From Shinella sumterensis (GTDB lineage: Bacteria; Pseudomonadota; Alphaproteobacteria; Rhizobiales; Rhizobiaceae): a stretch of DNA of 64,000 nucleotides. Positions 29,168-37,631 of this stretch are shown here, piece after piece (the first letter of the stretch is position 1; every line of letters begins with the position of its first letter). Location of the stretch: contig NZ_MYFN02000010.1 of NCBI RefSeq assembly GCF_004514425.2, positions 1-64,000 of the forward strand. Direction: 5' to 3'. A model generated the notes under the pieces. The model searched no databases and was not told where the DNA came from. It worked only from the letters and a program-made list of their open reading frames with translations. A program made the translations under genes and the position numbers.

Positions 29168-30343
29168 TTATCGGATGAGCCCGGCAGCCACCTGCCGGGC
29201 TTCTTCGTCTGCGGCAAAGACATCGTCCATGGACGACGCCGGCGGAAGATGCGCCAGCTTGTCCATCACCTGCTCGGCGATGTCGGCCATCGACAGGAAG
29301 CCGATGCGACCGCCGACGAAGGCGTGGAACGCCACCTCCTCCGCCGCATTCATGATCGCGCCCTGAAGCCCGCCACGCGTGAGCGCCGTGCGCGCCAGCC
29401 TAAGCGCCGGAAACCGCGTCTCGTCAGGCGCTTCGAAATCGAGGCGGGACAGCCTGGCAAAATCCAGCCGCTCGACATCGAGCGGTGAGCGCTGCGGATA
29501 GGTCAGCGCATAGCCGATTGCCGTGCGCATGTCGGGCGCACCGAGCTGCGCCAGCACCGATCCGTCGACATAACCCACCATCGAATGAATGATCGATTGC
29601 GGATGCACCACCACCTCGATCTGCTCCGGCCGCACATCGAAGAGATGTTTCGCCTCGATCATCTCCAGCGCCTTGTTGAACATGGACGCGCTGCCGATGG
29701 AAATCTTGAGACCCATGGACCAGTTGGGATGCGCGCGCGCGATATCGGCCGTGACACCCGCCATCTGCTCGCGGCTCCAGGTGCGGAACGGGCCGCCGGA
29801 GGCCGTCAGCACGATGCGCTCCACCGCATGGCGCTGGTCGTCCTCCAGCGCCTGGAAGATCGCGCTGTGTTCGCTGTCGACGGGGATGAGCCGCCCGCCG
29901 CCCGCCGAGACGGCCTGAACGAAGAGGTCGCCCGCCGAAACGAGGCACTCCTTGTTGGCGAGCGCGATATCGGCGCCGCGCTTTGCCGCAGCCAGTGTCG
30001 GCGCAAGGCCCGCCGTGCCGACGATCGCCGCCATCACCCAGTCCGCATCGCCCGACGCCGCCTCCAGAAGCGCCGTGCGCCCGGCCGCAACCGCAATCCC
30101 GCTGCCGGCAAGCGCATCCTTGAGCGCGCCGTAGCGGTTCTCGTCGGCCGTCACGGCCAGCCGCGCCCCGCATTCCCTGGCCTGCGCGGCAAGCAGGTCG
30201 ACATTGCCGTTGCCGGTGACGGCCAGAACGTCGAAACGGTCGCGGCCGCCGAGCTGCCGCAGCACGTCCAGCGTGCTGGTGCCAATCGAGCCGGTAGAGC
30301 CGAGAATGGTGATGCGTCGCTTTTGCCGCGCGTCGAGAGCCAT
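29168..30343 (-). CDS. dxr: 1-deoxy-D-xylulose 5-phosphate reductoisomerase
   Basis: NADPH enzyme (391 aa) of the MEP isoprenoid pathway, making 2-C-methylerythritol 4-phosphate. N-terminal NADPH loop ILGSTGSIGTSTL; LIPVDSEHSAIFQAL and TASGGPFR are active-site motifs; IHSMVGYVDGS follows. Start ATG at 30341-30343, where the family begins; longer in-frame extensions are not supported. Converges on hemA with 16 bp between stops, and the hemA terminator falls inside its last codons. Confidence 0.95.
   Translation of the reverse strand: MALDARQKRRITILGSTGSIGTSTLDVLRQLGGRDRFDVLAVTGNGNVDLLAAQARECGARLAVTADENRYGALKDALAGSGIAVAAGRTALLEAASGDADWVMAAIVGTAGLAPTLAAAKRGADIALANKECLVSAGDLFVQAVSAGGGRLIPVDSEHSAIFQALEDDQRHAVERIVLTASGGPFRTWSREQMAGVTADIARAHPNWSMGLKISIGSASMFNKALEMIEAKHLFDVRPEQIEVVVHPQSIIHSMVGYVDGSVLAQLGAPDMRTAIGYALTYPQRSPLDVERLDFARLSRLDFEAPDETRFPALRLARTALTRGGLQGAIMNAAEEVAFHAFVGGRIGFLSMADIAEQVMDKLAHLPPASSMDDVFAADEEARQVAAGLIR
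29178..29205 (+). terminator. hemA terminator embedded in the 3' end of dxr
   Basis: AGCCCGGCA, 6-base loop, TGCCGGGCT then TCTTC. A 9-bp perfect stem 26 bp after the hemA stop, lying entirely inside the last coding part of the convergent dxr gene. Confidence 0.65.
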
Positions 30344-30533
30344 GAGGGGGATCCGCAGTTTTCTTCTTGTCAGAAGAGGCTCTACAGGCGAAAGACGCCT
30401 GCAACAAGTCATGGAAATGCTGTAAAGCAAAGGCTTGGGCGGACTTATGACACCCGCCGCTTGACCTTTTCGCCCGGACGGCCATAACGTCCCCGCAAAC
30501 GGTCTGCCGCCCTGGACGCGATTGGAGAAACCT

Positions 30534-31250
30534 GTGCACCGACGCCTGAGAGTATGGACCCTCGCTTGCCTTGCCATTCTGGCGGCAGCTCCGGCCTGTG
30601 CCGACGAGCCGGTCCCCGGTGGTCTCGGTGGAACGTGGCTCGCCGAGGACATCGCCGGCAACGGCGTGATCGACAATCTCCAGACGACGCTGGAGATCAA
30701 GCCGGACGGCTCCTATGGCGGCAATGGCGGCTGTAACACCTATCGCGGCAAGCTGAAGGTGCAGAACGGCAACATCGCCTTCGCGCCGGCCGCAGCCACC
30801 CGCAAGATGTGCGCGCCCGCCATCATGGATCAGGAGCAGAAATTCTTCGACGCGCTTGGCACCGTCACGTCGTGGAAGCTCGAAAACGGCATCCTGCACC
30901 TCACCGCCAAGGAAGGCGCGCCGGCGATTCGCCTCGCTGCGATGAAGAACAACACCGACATCGTCATCCGCCTGCCCGGACCGGAGCAGAGCGTGGCGCG
31001 CGAGACCATCAGCTACCAGTGTGACGACGACCTGCGGATCGTCGTGGAATATATCAATGTCGGCGACAATTCACTGGCCGTGATCCGCCGCGGCGAGGAA
31101 ACGTTCATCGCATCCAACGTGATGGCGGCGTCGGGCGCGAAATATGCCGGCGGCCAGTTCGAATGGTGGACGAAGGGCGACGAAGCGACGCTCTACGACC
31201 TGACGAAGGGCGAAAACGCCCCCGGCGTCATCTGCCGCAAGACCGGCTGA
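30534..31250 (+). CDS. Periplasmic META + MliC two-domain protein
   Basis: Secreted protein of 238 aa. A signal peptide (cleavage near ACA-D) is followed by a META/HslJ-like domain (GTWLAEDI.., GNGGCNTYRGKL, TRKMCAPAIMDQEQ) and then by a C-terminal MliC-like domain (SYQCDDDLRIVVEYI...GAKYAGGQFEWWTKGDEATLYD). MliC domains inhibit C-type lysozyme; META domains occur in stress proteins. The start is GTG at 30534 because GGAGAAA precedes it. Confidence 0.82.
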   Translation: MHRRLRVWTLACLAILAAAPACADEPVPGGLGGTWLAEDIAGNGVIDNLQTTLEIKPDGSYGGNGGCNTYRGKLKVQNGNIAFAPAAATRKMCAPAIMDQEQKFFDALGTVTSWKLENGILHLTAKEGAPAIRLAAMKNNTDIVIRLPGPEQSVARETISYQCDDDLRIVVEYINVGDNSLAVIRRGEETFIASNVMAASGAKYAGGQFEWWTKGDEATLYDLTKGENAPGVICRKTG

Positions 31251-31270
31251 CGGACGGAAGGAAGAGCGCC

Positions 31271-31654
31271 ATGCCCACGTTCCAGGTCGGACAGAAAGTC
31301 GTCTGCATCAACGACCGCTTCAAGAACGTCTCGATCGATCAGGGCATCCGCAAGGGGCAGGTCTATACGGTGCGCTGGGCCGGCCACTACAGGCACTATG
31401 TCGATGGCGACTTCTACGGCATCAAGCTGATGGAACTGTACCGCGGCAAGGATGATGGCCCGGAGGGCTACGGCGCCGTCGACATGCCCTTCCGCGCCAG
31501 CCGGTTCCGTCCGCTGGTCTCCGACCGCATCCGCAACATGCTCGGCATGAAGGCCCCGCAGCCGAAGACGGTCGTCGCCAAACCCTCCATCGTGCCCGCC
31601 ATACGCCCCAAGCCACGCGTCGTCACGCCGGAGCGTGAAAAGGAAGACGTCTGA
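31271..31654 (+). CDS. Conserved hypothetical protein
   Basis: 127 aa, soluble. An SH3-like beta core is suggested by FQVGQKVVCINDRF and GQVYTVRWAGHY, followed by a basic Pro-rich tail. It starts 20 bp after the META/MliC gene with GGAAGGAAGAG upstream, so it is probably co-transcribed. No function recognised. The last core gene before the integrated element, ending 10 bp before the att repeat. Confidence 0.7.
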   Translation: MPTFQVGQKVVCINDRFKNVSIDQGIRKGQVYTVRWAGHYRHYVDGDFYGIKLMELYRGKDDGPEGYGAVDMPFRASRFRPLVSDRIRNMLGMKAPQPKTVVAKPSIVPAIRPKPRVVTPEREKEDV

Positions 31655-31664
31655 TCTTTCGGGA

Positions 31665-31711
31665 AATGGTGATCCCGCCGCGATTCGAACGCGGGACCCC
31701 CAGATTAGGAA
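31665..31711. repeat. Attachment site copy (displaced 3' end of tRNA-Arg)
   Basis: 47 bp identical to 57173-57219. It carries the 3' half of tRNA-Arg(CCT) from the anticodon loop to the CCA end, but beyond 31711 the sequence no longer matches a tRNA. It is the displaced tRNA end left after integration; the bases on both sides differ between the two copies. Confidence 0.93.
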
Positions 31712-31750
31712 ACCGCTCCAATCCCCGTATTCTCAGGCGACTGAGCGCTC

Positions 31751-31769
31751 CATGTCGCGCTCATGTCGC
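31751..31769. repeat. Candidate integrase arm-type sites, left end
   Basis: CATGTCGC occurs twice as a direct repeat (31751-31758 and 31762-31769, 11-bp period) between the att repeat and the integrase stop. The right end has related CATGTTGC and CGTGTTGC boxes. Tyrosine integrases use such arm sites beside the core. Confidence 0.4.
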
Positions 31770-31771
31770 AG

Positions 31772-33007
31772 TCAGGCGAGAAACGCGCGCTCCGCCGCGG
31801 CCATTTCATCGGCGTCGTCGGCCTTGGGGAACAGGTGGCTATAGCGGTCCATCGTCAGCGCAATTGTCGAATGGCCCATGCGCTCCTGAACGATCTTCGG
31901 GGGCAAACCGAGGCCACCGTCCTCTTTGCGGTTGATGCACCAGGAGGCGTAGAAGTGCCGCAGGGCATGCATACCGCCGTACTTTGCCGCCAGCACAGGC
32001 TTGCCTCGCTTATCGACCTCACCGGTATCAACCGTCACGCCAGCTGAAATCCACGCTGGCTGAAGACCGCGACGCAGGATGTTATTCAGCTGCTCAACCT
32101 TCCCGAGGCCGTTCGGAAACACGAGGTCGAGCACGGCGATCGCCTCCCCGTTTCCGTCCTTCTTGCCAGTTGGGCGCTTTGGGCACGCGAGCTTCCATTC
32201 GCGTAAGGAGTTGATGACCATCGGCGGCGCCGGCACCGTGCGCTCCCCTGAGAGGGATTTCGGCTTGCCGATATCATTGTATCGGTCAGCGCGCTGGTGA
32301 ACCTTGATCTGCCCTTTATCTAGATCAACATCCTTCCACCGTAAGCCGCGCAATTCCGACGCGCGCAGACCACAGAAGATGGCGACAAGGAACAAGGGGC
32401 GCCAGCGGCCTTTAAGCACGGCCAGGAGCGCCTTAACCTCATCGCGTCTCGGGATATCCACCCCAACCTTCAAACGCCCCTTCTGACGCTTCTCCTGCCG
32501 CTTGTCGCCGGACCCGCGCTTGGCCTTCATGTCACGCACGACATTGCGCGCCACGAGGCCCCGTTCCTGCGCATCGGCAATCAAGGTCCCAAGGCTCACG
32601 AGAACCTTTTTGATCATGGCCGGCGAGCGATCGGCTTCCCGCAGCTGGTCCTCAAAGGCACGCACCTTCGCGATCGTCAGCGCCGGCAGCTTCATTGCAC
32701 CAATGTGAGGATTGATGTGCAAACGGACGTGACGCTCGTAGTCTTCCACGGTGGCTCGCTCCAAGCCGTCAGAGCGCGCCGTAGAAAGCCACAGCTTGCC
32801 GGCCGCTTCGATCGTCACGCTTGCGCTGTCGGCAACATGGACGCCTTCTCTGACCTCTACAGAGGCTGTAGCAGCAAAGCTATCAGCTTCCTTTTTCAGT
32901 CGGAACGTTTTCAGACGACGCTTGCCGGCCGTGTCGAAGTAATCGACCACCCAGGCGGATTTTGCCTCGCCCTTTGGTGTGACCCATTCCCGCTTGCGGA
33001 CTGACAT
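31772..33007 (-). CDS. int: Tyrosine site-specific integrase
   Basis: Full-length phage-type integrase (411 aa): an N-terminal arm-binding region, a SAM-like core-binding domain (about 95-180) and a catalytic domain. Catalytic residues are visible: Arg in FCGLRASELRGLRW, HALRH (His347, Arg350), His379 in MGHSTIALT and nucleophile Tyr389 in MDRYSHLF. The gene reads toward the left att site, 60 bp away, and its ATG overlaps the RHH gene stop (TGATG), so both are one transcript. Confidence 0.95.
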   Translation of the reverse strand: MSVRKREWVTPKGEAKSAWVVDYFDTAGKRRLKTFRLKKEADSFAATASVEVREGVHVADSASVTIEAAGKLWLSTARSDGLERATVEDYERHVRLHINPHIGAMKLPALTIAKVRAFEDQLREADRSPAMIKKVLVSLGTLIADAQERGLVARNVVRDMKAKRGSGDKRQEKRQKGRLKVGVDIPRRDEVKALLAVLKGRWRPLFLVAIFCGLRASELRGLRWKDVDLDKGQIKVHQRADRYNDIGKPKSLSGERTVPAPPMVINSLREWKLACPKRPTGKKDGNGEAIAVLDLVFPNGLGKVEQLNNILRRGLQPAWISAGVTVDTGEVDKRGKPVLAAKYGGMHALRHFYASWCINRKEDGGLGLPPKIVQERMGHSTIALTMDRYSHLFPKADDADEMAAAERAFLA

Positions 33008-33330
33008 CAGTCTGCACCGTTGCCGTTTTCTTCGGCAGCCTGCCGGTCATACCAAGCCAGTGGTGTAAGGATCTGTTGCGCCTTCTCTGCGTCACCTTTC
33101 GCGAGGGCGTTCAGGGCGTCCCTGAAGTGATCTTTCATCCGGGCTTCGTTGTCGAGCAACAGATCAATACGCCGGGCATAGTCCTGACGACTGCCCTCGT
33201 TGAAGCTCAATTCGAGCCGGTCGACCATCTCGGCCGTCATGCTGCGCGAGTTCCGAGCTGCGGCCTCTTCGACCTTGTTCTTCAGCTCCTCCGGTATCCT
33301 GAGCCGAAAATGGAGGTCTTCTCTTGCCAT
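33007..33330 (-). CDS. Arc-like ribbon-helix-helix DNA-binding protein
   Basis: 107 aa. The N-terminal RHH fold is EDLHFRLRIPEELKNKVEEA followed by SRSMTAEMVDRLELSF, typical of Arc/Mnt-type phage repressors; the C-terminal part is helical. ATG at 33328-33330 starts just before the beta strand. Cotranscribed with int by stop/start overlap. Six TGNCACAC-like boxes lie in its own promoter region, so it probably represses integrase expression and perhaps the divergent HTH genes. Confidence 0.85.
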   Translation of the reverse strand: MAREDLHFRLRIPEELKNKVEEAAARNSRSMTAEMVDRLELSFNEGSRQDYARRIDLLLDNEARMKDHFRDALNALAKGDAEKAQQILTPLAWYDRQAAEENGNGAD

Positions 33331-33410
33331 GCCACACCTTTGCCACACATAATGGTTGACAACTATGCCGCACTAATGACACACATGCAATAGACACACC
33401 GATGCCACAC
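33330..33410. promoter_or_regulatory. Divergent control region with three pairs of 11-bp-spaced boxes
   Basis: Boxes start at 33330, 33341, 33366, 33377, 33392 and 33403: TGCCACAC, TGCCACAC, TGCCGCAC, TGACACAC, AGACACAC, TGCCACAC. Each pair is a direct repeat with an exact 11-bp period. On the minus strand, TTGCAT (33385-33390) and CATAGT (33362-33367) with a 17-bp spacer fit a promoter for the RHH-int operon, and the central box pair lies inside it. Confidence 0.6.
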
Positions 33411-33429
33411 AAGCAAAGGAGCATGCGAG

Positions 33430-33624
33430 ATGGTAGAGCAGAAAGAGAACCTCGACCTGATCTGGGGCGTCGGCCCCATCGGCCGCGAGATAGGGCGCAC
33501 ATATCAGCAGACCTACCACATGATCCAGGCCGGCCATCTGCCCCCGGTCCGTCAGGTCGGGCAGCGTTATGTTGCCAGCCGGAAAGCCCTGATCGAGTTT
33601 TTCACGAAAGAGGCCGCCGCCTGA
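33430..33624 (+). CDS. Small helix-turn-helix protein
   Basis: 64 aa. GREIGRTYQQTYHMIQAGHL then PPVRQVGQRYVASRKALIEF is the pattern of a small excisionase/HTH_17 type domain (helix-turn-helix then a wing). Divergent from the RHH-int operon, the classical place for a Xis-like or lytic-switch protein. GGAG is 9 bases upstream of the ATG. Confidence 0.72.
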   Translation: MVEQKENLDLIWGVGPIGREIGRTYQQTYHMIQAGHLPPVRQVGQRYVASRKALIEFFTKEAAA

Positions 33625-33738
33625 TCGATCCGACGCAATGGCGAGAATGCCAGAGCCGCCAATGACGGCGAACATACTGCCTAACTGAGACGACTAAGCT
33701 CAACACCCCGGAGATCGCTGGATGGACAACAACTGAAT

Positions 33739-33755
33739 GCGAGTACCCTTCTCGC
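33739..33755. other. Small hairpin before the second HTH gene
   Basis: GCGAG-TACCCTT-CTCGC, a perfect 5-bp stem in the 149-bp spacer between the two HTH genes, 18 bp before the next start. Too weak for a terminator; possibly a protein-binding dyad. Confidence 0.3.
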
Positions 33756-33773
33756 AAGAGCAAGGACATTGCT

Positions 33774-34022
33774 ATGCAAACGGCAAGTGCACCCGTTCCG
33801 GGCTCGTTCCATTGGTCGGAACGCCCCTTTCTTCACGTCCGCGAAGTGGCAGAGCTTCTTTCGATCAGCCGCGCGACAGTCTACGTTCTAGCCAAGAACG
33901 GCCCCCTTCGTATCGTGAGCATCGGTCAACGCCGGCTTATCGATACCTCCACCCTCGTTCGCTACATCGACGCGCTCAAGAGCGAGGCGGCTGAACGTGA
34001 AGCGCTGACGGTGCTAGCATGA
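33774..34022 (+). CDS. Helix-turn-helix DNA-binding protein (excisionase-like)
   Basis: 82 aa. FLHVREVAELLSISRATVYV is a clear MerR/excisionase-type HTH, followed by the wing LRIVSIGQRRLIDTSTLVRYI. AAGGAC lies 7 bases before the ATG. The stop overlaps the start of the next gene (ATGA), implying coupled translation. One of three small HTH proteins in 1.5 kb. Confidence 0.8.
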   Translation: MQTASAPVPGSFHWSERPFLHVREVAELLSISRATVYVLAKNGPLRIVSIGQRRLIDTSTLVRYIDALKSEAAEREALTVLA

Positions 34023-34645
34023 AGCCCGCCGACACCGTATTCCAGCGCGCGCAAAGGCGCTTCGACACTCTACCACCTCATGAGCAAGACGCATGGGACG
34101 ACATGCAGGCAAAGGTTCTCCGCGCCGTCGCGACCGAGTACCTGAAGCATCAGGGCGTCATGCTGATCGGCGATCCGTCGCTGGTCGAGTATGCGATTGA
34201 CCAAGCATGCGGAGAGATTGCGCCGGTTTGGGTGCCGTTGCTGGAGGGCGAGGGCAAACCGAAGCGCGGCAGACCACAAGTCGATCACAACACGCGCATC
34301 ATCTATGCGGCCGCATTCTCCATATTCTTCACCGAGGGCTCGTCCACATCGGCAGCAGCCAAGCAGGCAGCTCAATTCCTTGGCGAGCCGGCGACGAAGG
34401 ACCGCGTCGAGAAGAACCTTAAAGCCTGGCTGCACAAAGCCTCCGCAGCGGTGCGCGCGCGAGGCGGCTGCCCGAAGCTTCGCCGCTTCCTTTGGGACAC
34501 GCTCTTTGTCGTTGCCGATGAGCTGCGGATTATCGCCACGGACCTGGAGCAAGAACGGGCTGCCGAGGCTGCTCGCCGGAAATCCTCGCGGCATATCTCG
34601 TTTATTGGCGAGGCCGCCCCGCGCAGTCTGCCTTCTCCGAAATAA
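34019..34645 (+). CDS. Hypothetical protein, translationally coupled to HTH gene
   Basis: 208 aa, soluble and largely helical, with a basic C-terminal tail. A GKPKRGRPQVDHNTR patch in the middle resembles an AT-hook-like basic segment. No family recognised. Between two HTH genes and upstream of the replication gene, so a regulatory or replication accessory role is possible. Confidence 0.7.
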   Translation: MKPADTVFQRAQRRFDTLPPHEQDAWDDMQAKVLRAVATEYLKHQGVMLIGDPSLVEYAIDQACGEIAPVWVPLLEGEGKPKRGRPQVDHNTRIIYAAAFSIFFTEGSSTSAAAKQAAQFLGEPATKDRVEKNLKAWLHKASAAVRARGGCPKLRRFLWDTLFVVADELRIIATDLEQERAAEAARRKSSRHISFIGEAAPRSLPSPK

Positions 34646-34656
34646 GGAGAAAAGAG

Positions 34657-34929
34657 ATGACCGAGTCAGCAGCCCAAACCTACGTGCCGTGGAAAGATAG
34701 AGCCTTTGTCAGCATCCGCGAGGTCGCTCAGATCATGGCGAGATCGCCAGATTGGGTGCGGAACCGTATCGGCGAAGGCCGGCTAGTCGGCCGGCAGCTT
34801 CAGGCGGGCGGCCCCGTCGTCGTCACCGTGGCGAGCCTTGTGAAGTTCATTGATGGGGTCGAGGCGATCGCCCCGCACGTGCGCGTGAAGACGAGCGCGA
34901 TTTATCTGGCCTTCAGCAACGAACCCTAA
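34657..34929 (+). CDS. Small HTH-type protein upstream of the replication gene
   Basis: 90 aa. FVSIREVAQIMARSPDWVRN resembles an HTH_17-type DNA-binding helix pair, followed by a short wing and a hydrophobic tail. AAGGAG is 6 bases before the ATG. Third small DNA-binding protein of the early region, 47 bp before the Prim-Pol/helicase gene. Confidence 0.68.
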   Translation: MTESAAQTYVPWKDRAFVSIREVAQIMARSPDWVRNRIGEGRLVGRQLQAGGPVVVTVASLVKFIDGVEAIAPHVRVKTSAIYLAFSNEP

Positions 34930-34976
34930 ACGAAGCGACCGGCCTTCGCGGGCATGCGAAGAACCGGTCTAAATGC

Positions 34977-37631
34977 TTGGATACAGTCGTGAACATAGCA
35001 CCGAAACCCACCGAAAACAATTCGCTTTCATCCCTGACGGAGGCGGCCCCGGAGCTCCTTCCCGCATATCAGCGGGCGAGAGCGTTCAGCGCCCGCGGAT
35101 ATGGTAACCTGATGCTGCCACTAACCCCGTGCGGCGCTAACGTCAGCGGGCAGTTGCGCCCCGCGAACGGCAAGGTTCCGGGCGAGTGGAACGGCACGAA
35201 CTGGCGCAACGCCTGGAATTGGACAAAGGCCCCGCCGATCGATCTGGGGACCTGGAAGACCTTGCCGGCCGGCACCGGGATTGGCATTCGCACGGGCTTT
35301 GGCCTTGTGGCCTTCGATAGCGATATCAAGGTGGACCCGTCGTCAACGGCGCCGCACGATGTGCAGGCCCGCCGTCTTGCCGCTGAGATCCGCAACGTCT
35401 TGGCCGAGTGCTTCGGGATGCCCCCGAGCGGTTTGCCGCGCCGTGAGCGATCCAACTCGACCAGTGCCGTCTATTTCGCCCGAACCGAGGACGAACTTTA
35501 CAAGGACGATATGTTCTTTGAAGCCGACGGCCATCGGCATCAACTGGAATTCCTGGCAACGGGCCAACAAGTCGTTGTCAGCGGCATGCACCAGAGCGGC
35601 GTCCCGCAGATGAACACGCTCACCGAGCACAATCTGTCCGATCTCCCACTGATCGATGAACAGGGCGTTTCGGTGATCTTCGCCCGCATCAGGGAGAAGG
35701 CTGAAGCTCTCGGCTACACCGTCGACAAGAAACCCTCCCGCAAGCCTGGCGCGGTCTCGGCGAAGGTGCGCGACCCGATCACGCGCGCGGCCTTAGGGCG
35801 CAGAAGGGAGTGGCTCCCTGACGTTCTTGGGCTCGGCCTGAACGTCGGCAACGATGAAAGCGAACTTCGGATCGGCGCCGACCATCTGGACCGTGAGCTT
35901 GAGGAAGATATTACGATCTACCCTGATGGCATCTACGATTGGGGCACGCGCCGGGCGCATAACCCGGTCAGCCTCATTTGCGAGTTCGGCGCGATCGACG
36001 ACGACGGCGAAATTCGCTTCGGCGGCTCGCCGGAGTACCGGCCTGGAGAGGGCGAGGTTTATGACATCGCCGAGGATAGCGCCCGGCGCCCAACTCCAGC
36101 GCAGGCCGTCACATGGCTTTGCCGTCGGCTTGGCTCTGACAATTTCCCCACCTATGCGGGCTCAACCGATTGGAAAAGCGCATCCCTCACTGTCGCTCAA
36201 GCCATGGGCTACAACGCGGCAGATCTGGAGATTGCCCATGTCTTTGAGTTTGTCGATTGGCAAGGCTTCGGCAAACGGGAGCCGGGATCGTGGGACGCTC
36301 ACGATATCCGCGCGAATGGCGGGCTGCTGGCTTCCCTGCGGATCACCAATCCGGCCACGTTCAAGAGCCTGGTGGATCGATGGGCTGCTTTGAGCGGCAG
36401 CGCGTTGTCTGTCGCCAAGGTCGAAGAACTGATTGCCGAGGGCTTCCACGCCGAGCATCAACGGGTCGAACGCGCTCCGAAGGCCGCGTCTAATTTGCCG
36501 CCCTTGGGCTGGATTGACCCTAGCCGAGATTGGCAGGGTGTCGAGCCGCTCCCTCGCGAATGGGAGGTTGAGGGCTGGATACCGCGCGGCGAAGTGACAT
36601 TGCTTTACGGGGATGGCGGCATCGGCAAAACGCTATTGGCGCACCAGTACGCGACGGCGGCGGCGACGGGCCGGAGTTGGATAGGCCAGATCACACGCCC
36701 GGCTCGCGTCATGTGCATCTTTTGCGAGGACAGCGCGGCCGAGCTTCACCGTCGCCAGATCGATATCAATCGATCACTCGGCGTCAGTCTCTCGGAACTT
36801 GGAAACTTGCGTCTGGTGTCGAGGAACTTTCAGGACAACTTCATCGCCACCTACGATCGCAAAAACCAGGTGCTCGCCAAGACGGCATTCTGGCACCAGA
36901 TCCGCGAGGATGCGATTGCCTTCGATGCTGATGTGCTGATCCTCGACACGATCGCTGACATCTACGCGGGCTCCGAAATCGATCGCGTCCTGGTCAACGA
37001 TTTCGTGAAGCGCTTCCTTGGCGGCTTGGGCCGATCGATTGGCGGCTCTGTCATCGCGCTCGGCCACCCGTCCGCTGCCGGCAAGAGTTCGGGCGACGGC
37101 ACCTCCGGTTCAACGGGCTGGAATAACGCCTCCCGTTCTCGCCTGTATCTCCAGTATCCGGGCAATGCGAAGAGCGGCGATATTCGGCAACTCACCAACA
37201 TGAAGCTGAACTATGGGGCGAAGGGCGCCGGGCTGAAGCTGCGCTGGAACCGTGGCGCGTTCGATGTCCTCGCCGGCGCAATGCCGGCTGCCCTGCGTGA
37301 CGGCAAAGCGATCGTTCCGCCATCGATCAACGATGCTGTCGAGAGTGCGGTTGTCTCCGCGCTTATAGAATACAGCGCTGAGAAGCTTCCGATGTCTCGC
37401 GCGAGCAACAGCCAGTACAACGCGGTTAAGGTGCTCCGAACCCGATATGCCGATCGGTTCGCTGCGTTCAGCGTTGCCGAGGTATCAGATGCGCTCGACC
37501 GATTGGAAGGCCGCGGCGCCATTCGGTTAGACCAAGTCGACCGCAGAGGCGGTCGGGCAGTCATGGGCTACGTCGTCATTCCCGACAAGTTGTCCACGTC
37601 GGCGGATGAAAACGGGAGCGTATTCGGATGA
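34977..37631 (+). CDS. Bifunctional primase-polymerase / RepA-like helicase
   Basis: 884 aa replication protein. The N-terminal Prim-Pol domain has the catalytic-type DxD motif in LVAFDSDIKV (Asp114, Asp116) and a later HQLEFLATGQQVVVSG patch. The C-terminal RecA/RepA-like hexameric ATPase has Walker A GDGGIGKT (545-552), Walker B DVLILDTIADI and a GHPS sensor motif. A terminal winged region follows. The start is uncertain: TTG at 34977 or GTG at 34989, neither with a strong ribosome site. The stop overlaps the beginning of the iteron region, as expected for an initiator beside its origin. Similar single-protein replication modules occur in P4-like satellites and some prophages. Confidence 0.85.
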   Translation: MDTVVNIAPKPTENNSLSSLTEAAPELLPAYQRARAFSARGYGNLMLPLTPCGANVSGQLRPANGKVPGEWNGTNWRNAWNWTKAPPIDLGTWKTLPAGTGIGIRTGFGLVAFDSDIKVDPSSTAPHDVQARRLAAEIRNVLAECFGMPPSGLPRRERSNSTSAVYFARTEDELYKDDMFFEADGHRHQLEFLATGQQVVVSGMHQSGVPQMNTLTEHNLSDLPLIDEQGVSVIFARIREKAEALGYTVDKKPSRKPGAVSAKVRDPITRAALGRRREWLPDVLGLGLNVGNDESELRIGADHLDRELEEDITIYPDGIYDWGTRRAHNPVSLICEFGAIDDDGEIRFGGSPEYRPGEGEVYDIAEDSARRPTPAQAVTWLCRRLGSDNFPTYAGSTDWKSASLTVAQAMGYNAADLEIAHVFEFVDWQGFGKREPGSWDAHDIRANGGLLASLRITNPATFKSLVDRWAALSGSALSVAKVEELIAEGFHAEHQRVERAPKAASNLPPLGWIDPSRDWQGVEPLPREWEVEGWIPRGEVTLLYGDGGIGKTLLAHQYATAAATGRSWIGQITRPARVMCIFCEDSAAELHRRQIDINRSLGVSLSELGNLRLVSRNFQDNFIATYDRKNQVLAKTAFWHQIREDAIAFDADVLILDTIADIYAGSEIDRVLVNDFVKRFLGGLGRSIGGSVIALGHPSAAGKSSGDGTSGSTGWNNASRSRLYLQYPGNAKSGDIRQLTNMKLNYGAKGAGLKLRWNRGAFDVLAGAMPAALRDGKAIVPPSINDAVESAVVSALIEYSAEKLPMSRASNSQYNAVKVLRTRYADRFAAFSVAEVSDALDRLEGRGAIRLDQVDRRGGRAVMGYVVIPDKLSTSADENGSVFG

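Noticed and set aside
31665-31740. Possible second tRNA-Arg gene
   Set aside because: Only the 3' half matches; the anticodon arm and 5' half are absent, so it is the displaced att copy.
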